This document shows, piece by piece, positions 1 through 11,220 of a stretch of DNA of 64,000 nucleotides. Position numbers and translations under genes: made by a program. Source of the stretch: Termitomyces sp. T153 (lineage: Eukaryota > Basidiomycota > Agaricomycetes > Agaricales > Lyophyllaceae); assembly GCA_018296165.2 (NCBI GenBank), contig JACKQL020000020.1, positions 806,001 through 870,000 on the forward strand. Reading direction: 5' to 3'. Within the stretch, counting starts at the first letter, position 1; every line of letters begins with the position of its first letter. Below the pieces are notes generated by a model. The model was given only the letters and a program-made list of their open reading frames with translations, had not been told where the DNA came from and searched no databases.

Positions 1-179
1 AAGCCTCCTTATGTATTGGTTTACTTGTCATTATTAAAACAAATTTAGCAACTGTCACGACCTGTCCCCTGGACCCCCGCACATCGTCCAGCAACCTCCC
101 GTTCCCCAAAACCCCCGACGCTCTGCCAAACTTCCGCCCATGCCCTGCGCCTATTTTGATTAGCCCCAACGCAACCTCG

Positions 180-283
180 GCTAACTCCGACGCCTCCCCG
201 GCTAACTCCGACGCCTCCCCGGCTAACTCCAACGCCTCCCCGGCTAACTCCGACGCCTCCCCGGCTAACTCCGATGGCCCCCT
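180..283 (+). repeat. 21-bp minisatellite inside the outer LTR
   Basis: Four to five tandem copies of a 21-bp unit beginning GCTAACTCCGACGCC are visible. Translated, each unit gives a seven-residue Ala-Asn-Ser-Asp-Ala-Ser-Pro block, the source of the spurious open frames. Copy number differs between the LTR copies. Confidence 0.85.
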
Positions 284-599
284 GGCCAACTTTAACGGCC
301 CCCTGGCCAACTTCGACGCCTTCCCCGCAGCCACTGACACTTACCCTGGATCTCCCAAACCCCGAGAACCACCCCCGCTGTTCCCGATCTTTGCCACCCA
401 TCATCAACTCAACACCCTGGCTCCTCCAATCCATTCCGGAGTATCACAACAACCTCGGGGCGACCTGTGTTCCCAAATGATCCCATCAACATATCAACAC
501 GGCCTGACCCTCAATTGCAACCGACACCCACCAACTCCGTCAAGCTCCGCCAAGCCCCGCCGCTGCAGCCGACGTACTCTGAAGTTCTCCAGTAGTCAG

Positions 600-607
600 T
601 ATATAAG
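600..607 (+). promoter_or_regulatory. TATA box of the LTR promoter (U3/R)
   Basis: TATATAAG follows a CAGTAG motif. The same block recurs inverted in the nested LTR (about 1858-1875) and in the older copy near 6808. It is followed in all three by a conserved stretch around ATTACCTACTT, as expected for an LTR core promoter and leader. Confidence 0.5.
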
Positions 608-1161
608 ACGTCGAGTAGCTCTTCATACTCTAGTCTTGATATTACCTACTTATTGTTAACATTACCTATGGTCTGATTGTTTTCTTTCTCGTGTTCCGTG
701 TTCCGTGTCTTGTTTTCCTTACTCTCAGTCTCCCGGTCTTGTCTTGTCTCCATTTCGTTATCATTCTTGTCATCGTTTCGTATCTTTGCTCAAATCTACT
801 CTTGTTCCATCTCGACTCCATTTCATTTCGTCTGACACTGTCTCGGTGACTCAATCTGGCCATTGTGCCCAAGTCTTCCTCAAACTTAATGACCTCACAA
901 ACTCCGCGATTATGATTACAAATCCCGACACTCTTTCACCAGGTCCGAACCTTGCTCTTTGCTCGGTCCCGGACTCCATCAACTCCAATTGATCTTTCAT
1001 CAAAACCCCGGCTCTGCTCCCATTGATTGCATAGCCGCCTACTCCTTCGCATCTGCAAATCTCCCATATGGTCTTCTGCCTGAACCCCGCCAAGCCCGTC
1101 CCATTTCCTCGCAATCTGACTTTTCCAGACCTCCCCGGACCTATTCGGATCACATCCCACC

Positions 1162-2393
1162 TGTCAGGTTCCACTGACCTTGGGGGCTCAGCTGCACTGG
1201 GCGAGTCCTTACTAGGTGGGCATAATCCCCTTGCACTGGCAACCAAACACTCAAAAGTGTTCTGGGCACTAATGGCTTGTGCGGATAGTCAGTGGGATGT
1301 GATCTGGACAGATCCGGGGAGGTCCGGAGAAGTCAGATTGCAAGGAAACAGGACGGGCTTGGCGGGTTTCAGGCAGAAGACCGTATGGAAGATTTGCAGA
1401 AGCAAAGGAGTAGGCGGCTATGCAATCAATGGGAGTGGAGCCAGGGTTTGATGGGAGATCAATTGGAGTTGATGGAGTCCGGGACCGAGTGAAGAGCAAG
1501 GTTCGGACCTGGTGAAAGAGTGTTGGGGTTCATAATTGTAATCGCGGAGTTTGTAAGGTTGTTAAGGTTGAGAAAGACTTGGGCACAACGGCTGGATGGA
1601 GTCACCAAGACAGCGTCAGACGAAATGAAATGGAGTTGATATGGAACAAGAGTAGATTCGAGTGGAGATACAAAACAATAATGAGAATGATAATGAAATG
1701 GAGACAAGACAAGACCGGGAGACTGAGATAAGACCGGGAGACTGAGAGTAAGGAAAACGGGACACAAAACACAAAACGCAAAACACAAGAAGGAAACAAT
1801 CAGACCATAGGTAACGTTAAGCAATATCAAGACTAGAGTACAAAGAGCTACTCGACGTCTTATATACTGACTACTGGAGAACTTTGGGGTACGTTGGCTG
1901 CAGCAGTGGGGCTTGGCAGAGCTTGACGGAGTGGGTGGGTGTCGGTTGCAATCGAGGGTTGGGCTGCGCTGATATGTTGATGGGATCATTTGGGAACACA
2001 GGTCACCCCAAGGTTGTCGTGATACTCTGGAATGGGTCGGAGGAACCAGGGTGTTGAGTTGATGATGGGTGGTGAAGATCAGGAACAGCGGGGGTGGTTC
2101 TTGGGGTTTGGGAGATCCAGGGTAAGTGTCAGTGGCTGCGGGGAAGGCGTCAAAGTTGGCCAGGGGGCCGTCAGAGTTAGCCGAGGAGGCGTCGGAGTTA
2201 GCCGAGGAGGCGTCGGAGTTAGCCGAGGAGGCGTCGGAGTTAGCCGAGGAGGCGTCGGAGTTAGCCGAGGAGGCGTCGGGGCTAACTGAAATAGGTGCAG
2301 GGCATGGGCAGAAGTTCAGCAGAGTGTTGGGGGTTTTGGGGAATCGGGAGGTTGCTGGATGATGTGCGGGGGTCCAGGGGATGGGTTGTGACA
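1162..2393 (-). mobile_element. Complete solo LTR nested inside the 53-2528 LTR, opposite orientation
   Basis: Read on the plus strand it begins TGTCAGGTTCC at 1162 and ends GGGTTGTGACA at 2393, the reverse complement of the outer LTR ends. The 5-bp duplication CCACC lies at 1157-1161 and again at 2394-2398, which proves a separate insertion event into the outer LTR. At about 1.23 kb it is full length for the family and looks very similar to its host copy over the alignable parts. The result is an inverted repeat with arms of about 1.1 kb. Confidence 0.88.
2174..2284 (-). repeat. 21-bp minisatellite inside the nested LTR
   Basis: Five tandem copies of the reverse complement of the unit in the outer LTR (plus strand reads GCCGAGGAGGCGTCGGAGTTA). 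Array length differs slightly from the outer copy, so it can serve as a marker to tell copies apart. Confidence 0.85.
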
Positions 2394-2533
2394 CCACCGA
2401 CTATCCGCACAAGCAATCAGCATCCAGAATGCTTTCGAGTGTCCAGTTGCCAGTGCAAGGGGATCACGCCTGCCTAGTAAGGACTTGCCCAGTGCAGCTG
2501 AGCCCCCGGGGTCAGCGGAACCTGTCAGCAACA

Positions 2534-5500
2534 GAGTTATACATTACTAATCATTTAGAAGAGTATATTAAACTTAACAGTTGTGCATATGATTATGTCA
2601 TTTTGATGTTGTTCAACTCATGCAGAGAAGACTTGTACATATGGCTTATTAAAATGGGAGATATCAGTCCCCAGTTATGCAGATATATTGCAAAAGAATT
2701 TTTAAAATTTGAGACTTAGAGATTACAAAGCCTTAAAAAAATACAAAAAGTGGCTGTGAATAAAACTAAATTCTAAAAATCATGCCATGTTTCTTTTTAG
2801 TGAGTATATATTCATTCACATATTAATTAATGAACTCTTAGTAAACAAACAAGTTATAGTAAATTTATACATACTGTGTCCAGAGCAGCACAGAAAGAGC
2901 CATTAGCAGTCAAGCACAAAATCATGCATAGTTATACTGTTGTTAGATAGTCAATTTATACATGAACACATAGAAAACTTCTGGTTGCAGACCAGATCAT
3001 AATGCTGAGTACATAAATAGCACCTTATATATTATATTTTGACATGTTGTCTGTGTCTAATAATTGACAAAACTGTTGCTATTTATACAATGAATAAATT
3101 TATAATTTACAACTATAAAATAAAAGGTGTTATATATTATAGTGATCATTATTTTCCTAATAAATATGTATCAGTGGAGTAATAATGTATGATTACATGA
3201 TGGTCCAGTAAAGTTACCAAATAGTTAAAAAAAGAGGATTTTTGAACAATATAGACATGTTAAAATGCAGGTCTAAAAGTGCAACAATTGCATTATATGT
3301 GCTTGCAAACTAATTTGTTTCCTATATTGCATTAAATAACAAGTATATACATGACAGCATTAGATTTTAACAAAATAAAGTGGTCTCAAATATGGGATGG
3401 CAGTTATATTATTTGTCATGTACCATTACAGCAATCAATCTATAATCAGTCACATGATAATTGTTATATTAATATTGTTCACTTAAGCAGTTACTCTAAT
3501 TGGCTTACAGCTAGAGAGCATGTCAAATCATTGTCTAACATGCCATTCCAAACTGAAAGATGAACAAACACATTTTTAATTCTTGTCTTAAACACATCAT
3601 GAGTTTTGCTTTCCTTTTGTCTTTTCTACTTATTTTTTACATGTTTTTTTTTTCATTTTTTGTTTTATACATTGCTATTCCACTATGCTATTTTATTTCA
3701 GTGCAGCTTTGCCACTGGCACATGTGGCTTGGCTGCTAGCAATGTTTTAGTTGTGTTAATTATTACAAGTAATGATTTTATCATGATGAGCATGTCCTAG
3801 CTGTAAGCACTCTTCAACAGTTAAAATTTGAAGAAGAAAGAAAGTTACAAGCTTTTCTAAGTTTAATGAGGTCTAATGATTTAAATAAGTATTAATATCA
3901 ATGAATATGTTGATGATGTTTCTTATCTGCAATGTTATATTATTCATATTAAAGCCTCCTGTGAGTATAAAATTTGCAATTATTTCATGTTTGAAAAGAA
4001 TTTTGGCCAGTTCATTTATTTTTCTTTGGCATGTTGGTGGGCATTATTAGCAAAACTTGCAGTGGCTGTCCAATTAATATAAAGATCAAAGTCTCAAATA
4101 AATGCATTTTAAATAGTTTTAATATATTAAAGTTTTACTCTTTTTTGTGATCTGAAAGCATTGCTTTTGTTTTTTTGTTTTTATTTGAGTATGTAGATTT
4201 CAATTAGCCTTTGTATATAGCAGAATAAAGCAAAAAATGACATATTTTAAGATGTTGTATGAATTTAGAATAAGAGGCAATCAGACATTGTTAATAGATC
4301 ATATATGAAGCTAACAACAGAAAGGCCTTTTTTTCTGAGCTATCCTTCCACCTATTATATACTTCTGCCCAACCTCCTTTTTAATTCATTTACTTGGTGC
4401 TAGCACACTGGTAAGACTTTGATGATAATAACTTGGATTTTGTAAACCTGCTTTGTGCTTTGAGTGCAGAGTTAGCCTCAAATGAATTGCACATGATTAT
4501 GCTGCTTGTCAGTTTAAAGCTGACTTTGCACTCATAGCCTATGTATACTCATCTATTTAAATGTTCATTATAAAGTGAGTGTTGAATATAGTTTTTTTAA
4601 AAAATTTGCTTTGATAAAATTTTAGGTCCACATTTTTTAAAAATAATAACTTTACAAGCATTATGATACATAGAATATATTTATTCAGTGGACACACTCT
4701 TACAAGCCATGTTCTACAGTTGAATTGATAGACTTGTATAATGAGCAATAGTTATTAAAGACAGGAGAAAAAGAACTTGCCACCATTAAAATGAGTAATA
4801 TAATATATAAGTTATAAAAACAAGTTAGCTCACTAAAAATGCAGTAATTATACAAAAAGCAAATATCTCAAATAGTCTGTCAAGTTCATTGAATTAAAAA
4901 TAAAGATCTTTGTCAAAGCAGAGATTACATTAAAAATTATTGCTAAATACTTTAATAAAATCCTTAAAGAAAGTAAATTAAAGTCAGAAAATTAAAAGGA
5001 GTATGGGACAATAGAAACACTTGATATAACCAACTTGTTCACTTCAATATAAACTCATACATATCATATAACAAGAAGTACAATTTCAAAGGCATGTTAG
5101 AGACAATAGCACATTTAAGCTTCAAGCATATAAAAAACTACATTATATAATATTCAAGAGCAAAACTATTCATAAATAGAAATATAAAATGAATAACAAG
5201 TAGGACATGTAGAAAAAGCAAAGCTAAATGCACAATTTTATTGAAAAAGAGATTTTGTTACAATACATATTTTTTATTAGTCATACTTTTAAAAAAAGAA
5301 ATGTTTAAAATCAATACTAGTGCTAAAGTTGATCATGCTGTTCTCATTTTGAAAAGTAAGTAGATTAAATAAGTAGATTACTCAGCAAATTCAAAAATGA
5401 AACTCACTATATAATAAAGACACTTGTGTCTTTACCAGTCTTTGAAAAGAAAATTACAAATTTTCAATGATAAAAGTAAAATAAGCAGCAGTCATCCAAA

Positions 5501-6345
5501 AAAGAAAAGTTTGATCAACTATGCAGAGGTTAAACAGAATACAAAAATGGAGATAGACAATATTCAGGAAGTAGACAAAGTCAAAAAGTAAATAAACAAA
5601 TAAGTTATATAAAAAGTGTGACAATGCTAAATAAATATAAGCAACCATAATCAAAAGTGCATATTAAAATTTTGAAAAGCAAGATACAATTTAAAATAGG
5701 AAATTAAATATGACAAGTAACAAGCAATAAATGTGAAGCAATAAGTGTGTAAGGCTCTTTGATTCTTTACTACTATGTGTTCTATTAACAATAAATATAG
5801 TGCCCACACCTAACATGCTAGAGCAACTACAAATCCATCTAACTGAGGGAAGCCTAACAGGCTGATTACTCAAAGCCTTTCTCAGGCCCAATTATGAGTC
5901 CTCAATCAGACTGCAATGAGTAAAGACTTCTACTATTCCAACAGTCCTTTTTTTCCATCAAACTCTCACAAGACTTACTTCTTTAAAAAAAAATAGCATA
6001 TGCAAGCCTATTGCACAAAGAGTGTTTCAGAAAAACAAATAATAACTCCACTCAATACATGGGTAGTATACTAGTTACATCCATAGCAAACAGCAAAAGA
6101 ATCAGCATTACTAGCATATATCTTGCAACTAATGCATATGCTTATGCATAACATCTTGCTCCACTTTATGCCCTAGTCTGCTTAGCTCCAAACTACTTAT
6201 GTTCAGCATCTCTCTGTCATACACCATATCTCTAAAATGATAATGAATAAACATATGCCCTGTTAGTGTCAAAGGAACATCAACTCTGTTGCCAAACTCT
6301 CTTAAAATATTAAACACTACTCATTATAAAATCACCTTCTAAATG
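2534..6345. other. AT-rich, CG-free non-coding DNA
   Basis: No supported gene was found in these 3.8 kb. Reading through it I find no CG dinucleotide, while TG and CA are common. Open frames are all short and in low-complexity AT-rich sequence. The composition fits very old, methylation-decayed repeat DNA whose family can no longer be recognised by eye. Confidence 0.6.
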
Positions 6346-6350
6346 CCTGC

Positions 6351-7515
6351 TGTCATGACCTGCTCCCTTGACTCCTGACCTTGTTTCCAACCACCTTGCT
6401 TCTCTAGAGTTCACCCCCATCTCCCCCTTTGACTTCCCCAACCTTTGCCTACCCATGGCACCCACTCCAGGTAACTCTGACACTTCTTTGGCAAACTCTA
6501 ATGGCCCTTCTAGCTAACTCTGACGCTTTCTCCACAGCTGTTGATGCTTCCCCTGACTCTTCTGAGCCCCTGGGACCCTCCTCCATTGTTCCTGACTCCA
6601 GCATACATCACCAACTTGTCACCCTGGTTTGACTGACCAACTCCAAAGCATCACAATGACCCTGGGATGGCCCATGTCCCCAACTGATCCCATCAGAATA
6701 TTGTTGCAGCCCATCCCCTGATTACAACTGACACCTATCAACTCTGTGTGGCTCCATCAAGCCCCACTGCCAGACCTGCTGTCCCCTGGAGCTCTCCAGT
6801 AGTCAGTATATAAGTCATAGAGTAACACCTCATACTCTAGTCTTAATATTACCTACTTGCTTAACATTACCTATGGTCTGATTGTTCTTGTCTCATATTT
6901 TGTGTTCCATGTTACATTTCCTTTTCTCTCAGTCTCCCAGTCTTATCTCAGTCTCCTGGTCTTGCCTCATCTCTATCTCCATTATTATTTTGTTATTGTC
7001 TTGTATCTCTGCTTGAATCTATTTTTATTCTTGTCTCAATCTTGTCTCAACTCTGTCTCATCTCATTTGACTCTGTTTCCTTTATTGTGTTCAAGTCCTT
7101 TCAACTTTAATGCCTTGACAAACTTCACACTTATAATTACAAACCTCAAGCATTCCTTAAACCAACTCTGGACCTTGCTCTTTGCTTGGTCCTGAAACCT
7201 ATCAACTTCTGTTGATCCCCCATCAAACTCCAGCCCCACCCCCATCACTTGCATAGCCTCTATTTGCCCTGCACCTCCAACACTTGCTTCTGGACTTGTG
7301 CCTGACACCCTCTTCAAGTTTAACTCTTCCCTGCACCTTGTCTTAGACTTCTTCAGACCATTCTGGACTTGCTTAGATCACTCCCTCTTGCTTATCCTCA
7401 CAAGTCTCTGAGGTCTAGACCTTTCCTGAAGCTGAGTTATCAGTGCAGGATATCATGTCTGCCTAATAAGGACTCACCCAGTATAGCTGAGCCCCCATGT
7501 CAGTGAAACCTGACA
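6351..7515 (+). mobile_element. Old solo LTR of the same family, C-to-T decayed
   Basis: It begins TGTCATGACCTG and ends GAAACCTGACA, with the 5-bp duplication CCTGC at 6346-6350 and 7516-7520. Length is 1165 bp. Block order matches the 53-2528 LTR: the Asn/Ser/Ala-rich repeat region, the TATA block near 6808, the conserved leader and the GAGCCCCC end block. Most CG sites of the young copies read TG or CA here, starting with CACGACC to CATGACC at the terminus. It carries no coding capacity. Confidence 0.88.
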
Positions 7516-7520
7516 CCTGC

Positions 7521-9205
7521 TGTCACTCTAAACTGGTCAAAAATGGACTTCAGTGCCTGTAAGAGCACTCTCATATTGTTTTACAATATGCCTAACCTCT
7601 AACACCTCTTCCCAATCAAGAATGTCCCTACTTTTCTAAAAATTGAAAGCACCCTGCTGTCTTTAGCATCCTCCACTAATAGCAGCCTGAGTACCTCAGA
7701 TAAAACAATTAAATGCTATGAAGTATATGGCAGTGGAAAGATTTCATCTGGAAGCATATGCTATAGAGTCTCAAAATAAGTACTCTCTAGTCTAGTGGAG
7801 ACTGCTACAAATGAAGACTTTGCAAAATTCATGACATTAGACTGGAAAACAAAATCACTCTTTATGAATTACTCCATAATACTATGACAAACAATACAAT
7901 TTCTGGATTATGCCCACTGTCAAGTCATAATGACTAATAAGCCCAACACTCAAGCTATGAAGGCTTGACACATGTCTCAGATAAATGACTCAAAAACATT
8001 TATAATCAACAAGCCCTAAAAAACAAAGGAGAGTATGCAGCCACAATAAGAAAAGACTAAATGCCAGGCCCACTTGTAGCTCATGAAATATGAAACTCTC
8101 TCTTCTAGCCCATTGCCCCTCACCATCCTTCCATCCAGTCTCTCACAACTTTTTATCTCAATGATTTTCAACTAAAATGGCAAAAAAAACATAGGAAGCA
8201 AGGGGTGGGAGAGTTATAGGGAGGGTGTAAGTGGTGGCTTCCAAAGTAGAGATGATTGGAATAGCTATAAGAATCTCTCTCACTTTCTTAGATATTGGAG
8301 ATGAGAAAATAGTATGGTGGCTTATGGCATTTGTTTCTGCATTTTGTGGCTAGTTCTTCTTCTTGTTAAGAAGTCAAGAGCTTAGCTCTTTTTTTAGTCA
8401 TGTGCTTCATAAGATCCTTCAGAGTGTTATTGGTAGCTATAAAACTGGCCTTTATATTCACTTGTCAGTTTCAGATCTAGAGTTTCAATTTAGAGTACTT
8501 GTCAAAAATTGTCTTTTGTTCTAGGAAGAAGTTGTACTATGTAGGAATGGATAGGTGGACTATAGGAAAGAATCCTACAGGCATGGGGGTGTAGGTCAGA
8601 TCTTTCAAGAGTTGAGCTATTTTCCATGGTGTAAAGGCAGGTCTAGAAACATTCTACTGCATTGAAGTATTCTGGAGTTGGATAATGTCAGCTTGTTTAA
8701 CCTACTAGATGATGCAAGGAAAGTCTACTCACCTGATTTGTGGGTAAGTGTGGAAAAGCATTTTGGGTCTTCTGACTTGCTTTGGGAAGTGGAGGTAGAG
8801 GAAGAGGGGAGGACACTACCATTGTAATAATCTATCAAATAAGTAGTATGGCAGGTTTCTTTTTCTATTTTTCCAGTGGAAACAGGTTCTAGTGCTAGCA
8901 GTGCCAAGAGAGATCAGAGATAGGTGCCAACACTAAGCCATGCTAACTCTAGGGCAGCAAATCCTTTCTCCCTCCTTGTGATAAATAAACAGAATGCATA
9001 CAACATCCAACCACAACATAAGAACTTGACAAGGAGAGTGGACAATCCACCCCTTTCCTTATCTGAAACCTAGATGAACCAGAACTACTTGGTCCAAACT
9101 AAATGAATGCTGGAGAAAAATAACACACTTGCATCATTCATAAGGAAATGAGGAAAAGACAGAAGAGGAGCAATCAAAATTGCATCCTTAAATATGAAAG
9201 GAAGA
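7521..9205. other. CG-free repeat-like DNA without a recognisable gene
   Basis: No reading frame here resembles a known protein. Composition is like 2534-6345, with CG dinucleotides essentially absent. The only structure seen is the short repeat at 8830-8905 that recurs near 33.1 kb. Confidence 0.5.
8830..8905 (+). repeat. Short dispersed repeat, partial second copy of the 33.1-kb hairpin element
   Basis: The stretch from ATCTATCAAATAA to GGTTCTAGTGCTAGCAGTG matches 33078-33152 over about 75 bp with scattered mismatches, including the GGCAGGTTT and TTTTTCCA blocks. Only the right half of the 33-kb element is present. It is consistent with a miniature element or a fragment of one. Confidence 0.65.
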
Positions 9206-9210
9206 GGATC

Positions 9211-9650
9211 TGTAAGAGTGACCTCTGGAGGCTGGGGCTCAGTCACACAGCTAGCAAAGGGAAATCCAAAGTCTATTCAGTACTGTACAGTGTCTACTGA
9301 GATAACTACTCACCTGGCAAAGGAAAATCTAAAGAGAACAAGTCTGGGGATTCCCTAGGCCAGGTGTGATGCTTCAGAGGCTTCAGGAGTGTGAGAAACA
9401 ACTATACAGTATGACAGAGAAAAAAGACACAAGTGATGTGTCAGCAATTGGTCAGCAGTTACATAAGCCAGTGGCAGTGTCAAAGGGCCACACTTGTCTG
9501 AATTATTGACAGAGAACCAGTGCAGCCTGAGGGCTGAAACTAGGACCAATAGATAGGGAAAAGGAAGGAGAATAAAGGAAAACTATAATGGAGCAAATCT
9601 GACAAGAACTGGAGGAGGAGAAGGGGAAACAAGTGAGACATCCCCTGACA
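9211..9650 (-). repeat. 3' LTR of the chromovirus
   Basis: 440 bp. In element orientation it runs from TGTCAGGGGATG to CTTACA. It matches 15142-15581 along its whole length with about six substitutions seen by eye, clustered in its 3' part. Confidence 0.92.
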
Positions 9651-9663
9651 TCACCCCCCCTCT
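9651..9663 (-). other. Polypurine tract of the chromovirus
   Basis: Directly next to the 3' LTR the minus strand reads AGAGGGGGGTGA, the expected plus-strand priming site. This fixes the element orientation independently of the coding domains. Confidence 0.75.
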
Positions 9664-9739
9664 AGGATGCGGTGCCTCAATGCACTGGGTAGAAGAAGTC
9701 ATGAATTGCCTGGTCAGCTGGTGAAATAGAGTAGATGCC

Positions 9740-10000
9740 TCAAATTGCTTTGGGGGCATTGGGATGCCTATGGTAGAAGTCCCAGACCAAGCCTGGTGCA
9801 TGAACATTAGCCTGTGGTTCCCAAGAGATGTTCTCAATGCCATATCCCTTCCATTTCACCTTGAACTGCAACTTTCCTCAGAATACTCTGCTGTCCAAGA
9901 TTTTCTCCACCTCATACTCTTCCTCATCATTGACTAGAACTGGTGGTGGGGGTGGCTTAGGGTGACGGTCTGGAATTGGATCCTCTAGAGCTGGAAACAT
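9740..10000 (-). pseudogene. Chromodomain at the C-terminus of the chromovirus integrase
   Basis: The minus-strand frame reads EEEYEVEKILDSRVF, then an in-frame TGA, then GKLQFKVKWKGYG and ISWEP, ending at a stop near 9740. This is a canonical chromodomain with the Y..E.I, W.GY and SWEP landmarks. In chromoviruses this domain follows integrase and is thought to direct integration to marked chromatin. The single TGA sits where a Trp or Arg codon would be expected, so one base change closed the frame. It lies downstream of the integrase relic and directly before the polypurine tract. Confidence 0.85.
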
Positions 10001-10029
10001 CTTGACCACATTGAAGACTGGATGCAGTT

Positions 10030-11110
10030 GGCGCAGGCCTGCTGGGAGTTTAAGTCAGTATGCCAAAGGCCCTACCTTCTTCTCCACCATGAAGGGGCCC
10101 AGATGATGATGTGACAGCTTCAGGGATGGCCTTGTTGTCTTAATGTCTGAGCTATCCAAGTATACATAGTCCCCAGGCTTGTAAACTGGAGCAGGTGTCC
10201 ATCTGCAATCATAGTACCGTGCCATGTCTTCCTTGGCCTTCACCAATGCAGCTTTTGCCTCCTCCTGTGCCCTTCTCATCTGGTTCACAAACTTGTTGAC
10301 AGAATAGTTCTCTGAGGGGCATGCCCAAGGTTCAAATCCCATGTGAGAGTGCCTGCCAGTGTCCAGGAAGAATGGAGTCATTTGTGTGGAAGAGTGAATG
10401 TGGTTGTTGTATTGGAATTCTGCATCTGGCAGCAGCTCATCCCAGTCATCCTGCCTCTCATTACAAAACAGGCAGAGATACTGTTCCAGTTCCTGGTGAA
10501 TGCATTCTGTCTGCCCATCCAACTGAGAGTGATAGGCTGTGGTGGTATGGAGCTTTATGCCTAGCAGGCAATACAGTTCTCAAGTGAATTCTGCCACAAA
10601 CTGGGGGCCCCAGTCTGAGACATATCCATCTGATAGACCATGGAGTTTCTAGACATTCTTATGGTATAGGCTGGCTGCTCCTAAGGCAGAGCATGTGGTG
10701 TGAGTAGGTATGAAGTGAGCCCATTTGCCATAGAGGTCCACTACCACCATTACAGCATTGTACCCATGAGCATCTGGGAGCTCCACAATGAAATCCACTG
10801 ATGCAACACTCCAGTGAGCAGCTGGAATAGGAAGTGGGTGGAGCTGGCCCATGGGTGCTTGGCGGCAAGGTTTTGTAGAGACAGAGGTTGCAGATGCTAG
10901 TGTAGGTGCCTACATATTGGGAGATCTGTGGCCACCAATAGTTCCAGGATACTAGCTCTAGTGTCTTCCACCTTCCAGGATGTCTAGCCACTTGAGAGTC
11001 ATGATGTTGTTCTACAATGCGCCGATGAAGTTCTGGAATGTTAGGCATATAATTGCATCCTCTGAAGATCAGCAGCCCATCCTGAAGACCCCACTCATCT
11101 GCATGCACTG
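10030..11110 (-). pseudogene. Integrase region of the chromovirus, broken
   Basis: Fragments in order on the minus strand are: an HHCC zinc-binding segment (around 10870-11060, with HPGRWKTLELVSWNYWWP and CNLC), the catalytic core start (DFIVELPDAHGYNAVMVVVD near 10720-10800), SDWGPQFVAEF near 10600, and DGQTECIHQELEQYL near 10480-10522, which carries the third acidic residue. A C-terminal part with YKPGDYVYLDSSDI follows to 10055. The acidic DDE positions are still readable, but frames change and stops occur between the segments, so no functional enzyme is encoded. Confidence 0.88.
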
Positions 11111-11220
11111 ACTTGACTCCACTTGCTCATTGAGCTTGTAGGGCCTGTGCAGCCTGGGCGACTGCATCCTCCTGTGCACCCTCCTGGTTTCCTTGTCCGA
11201 TGTCTCTAAGGATGTTTGCC

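Larger units (their letters stand above)
53..2528 (+). mobile_element. Solo LTR of a retrotransposon, split by a nested LTR
   Basis: The unit starts TGTCACGACC at 53 and ends GGAACCTGTCA at 2528. It is flanked by the 5-bp duplication GCAAC at 48-52 and 2529-2533, so it entered as one LTR-type insertion. Its own sequence is 53-1161 plus 2399-2528, about 1.24 kb; the middle is a second copy in the opposite orientation. No internal gag or pol and no second LTR in the same orientation are present, which fits a solo LTR left by recombination. Open frames inside it encode a low-complexity Asn-Ser-Asp-Ala-Ser-Pro repeat and are best read as a consequence of the 21-bp minisatellite, not genes. Unlike the DNA around it, it keeps many CG dinucleotides, so it is probably young. 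Confidence 0.88.

Noticed and set aside
156..659. 167-residue open frame with Asn-Ser-Asp-Ala-Ser-Pro repeats
   Set aside because: It is produced by the 21-bp minisatellite of the LTR, and the reverse frame is open as well. No start or domain.
1459..2397. 312-residue minus-strand open frame
   Set aside because: Falls entirely inside the nested LTR and overlaps its promoter, so it is not a gene.
3606..3800. Phe-rich frame that looks like a membrane peptide
   Set aside because: AT-rich low-complexity DNA gives Phe/Leu runs by composition. No support for expression.
10321..10350. tRNA B-box-like GGTTCAAATCCC on the plus strand
   Set aside because: It lies inside the integrase coding relic (minus-strand GFEPW) and has no A box at proper distance, so it is chance.
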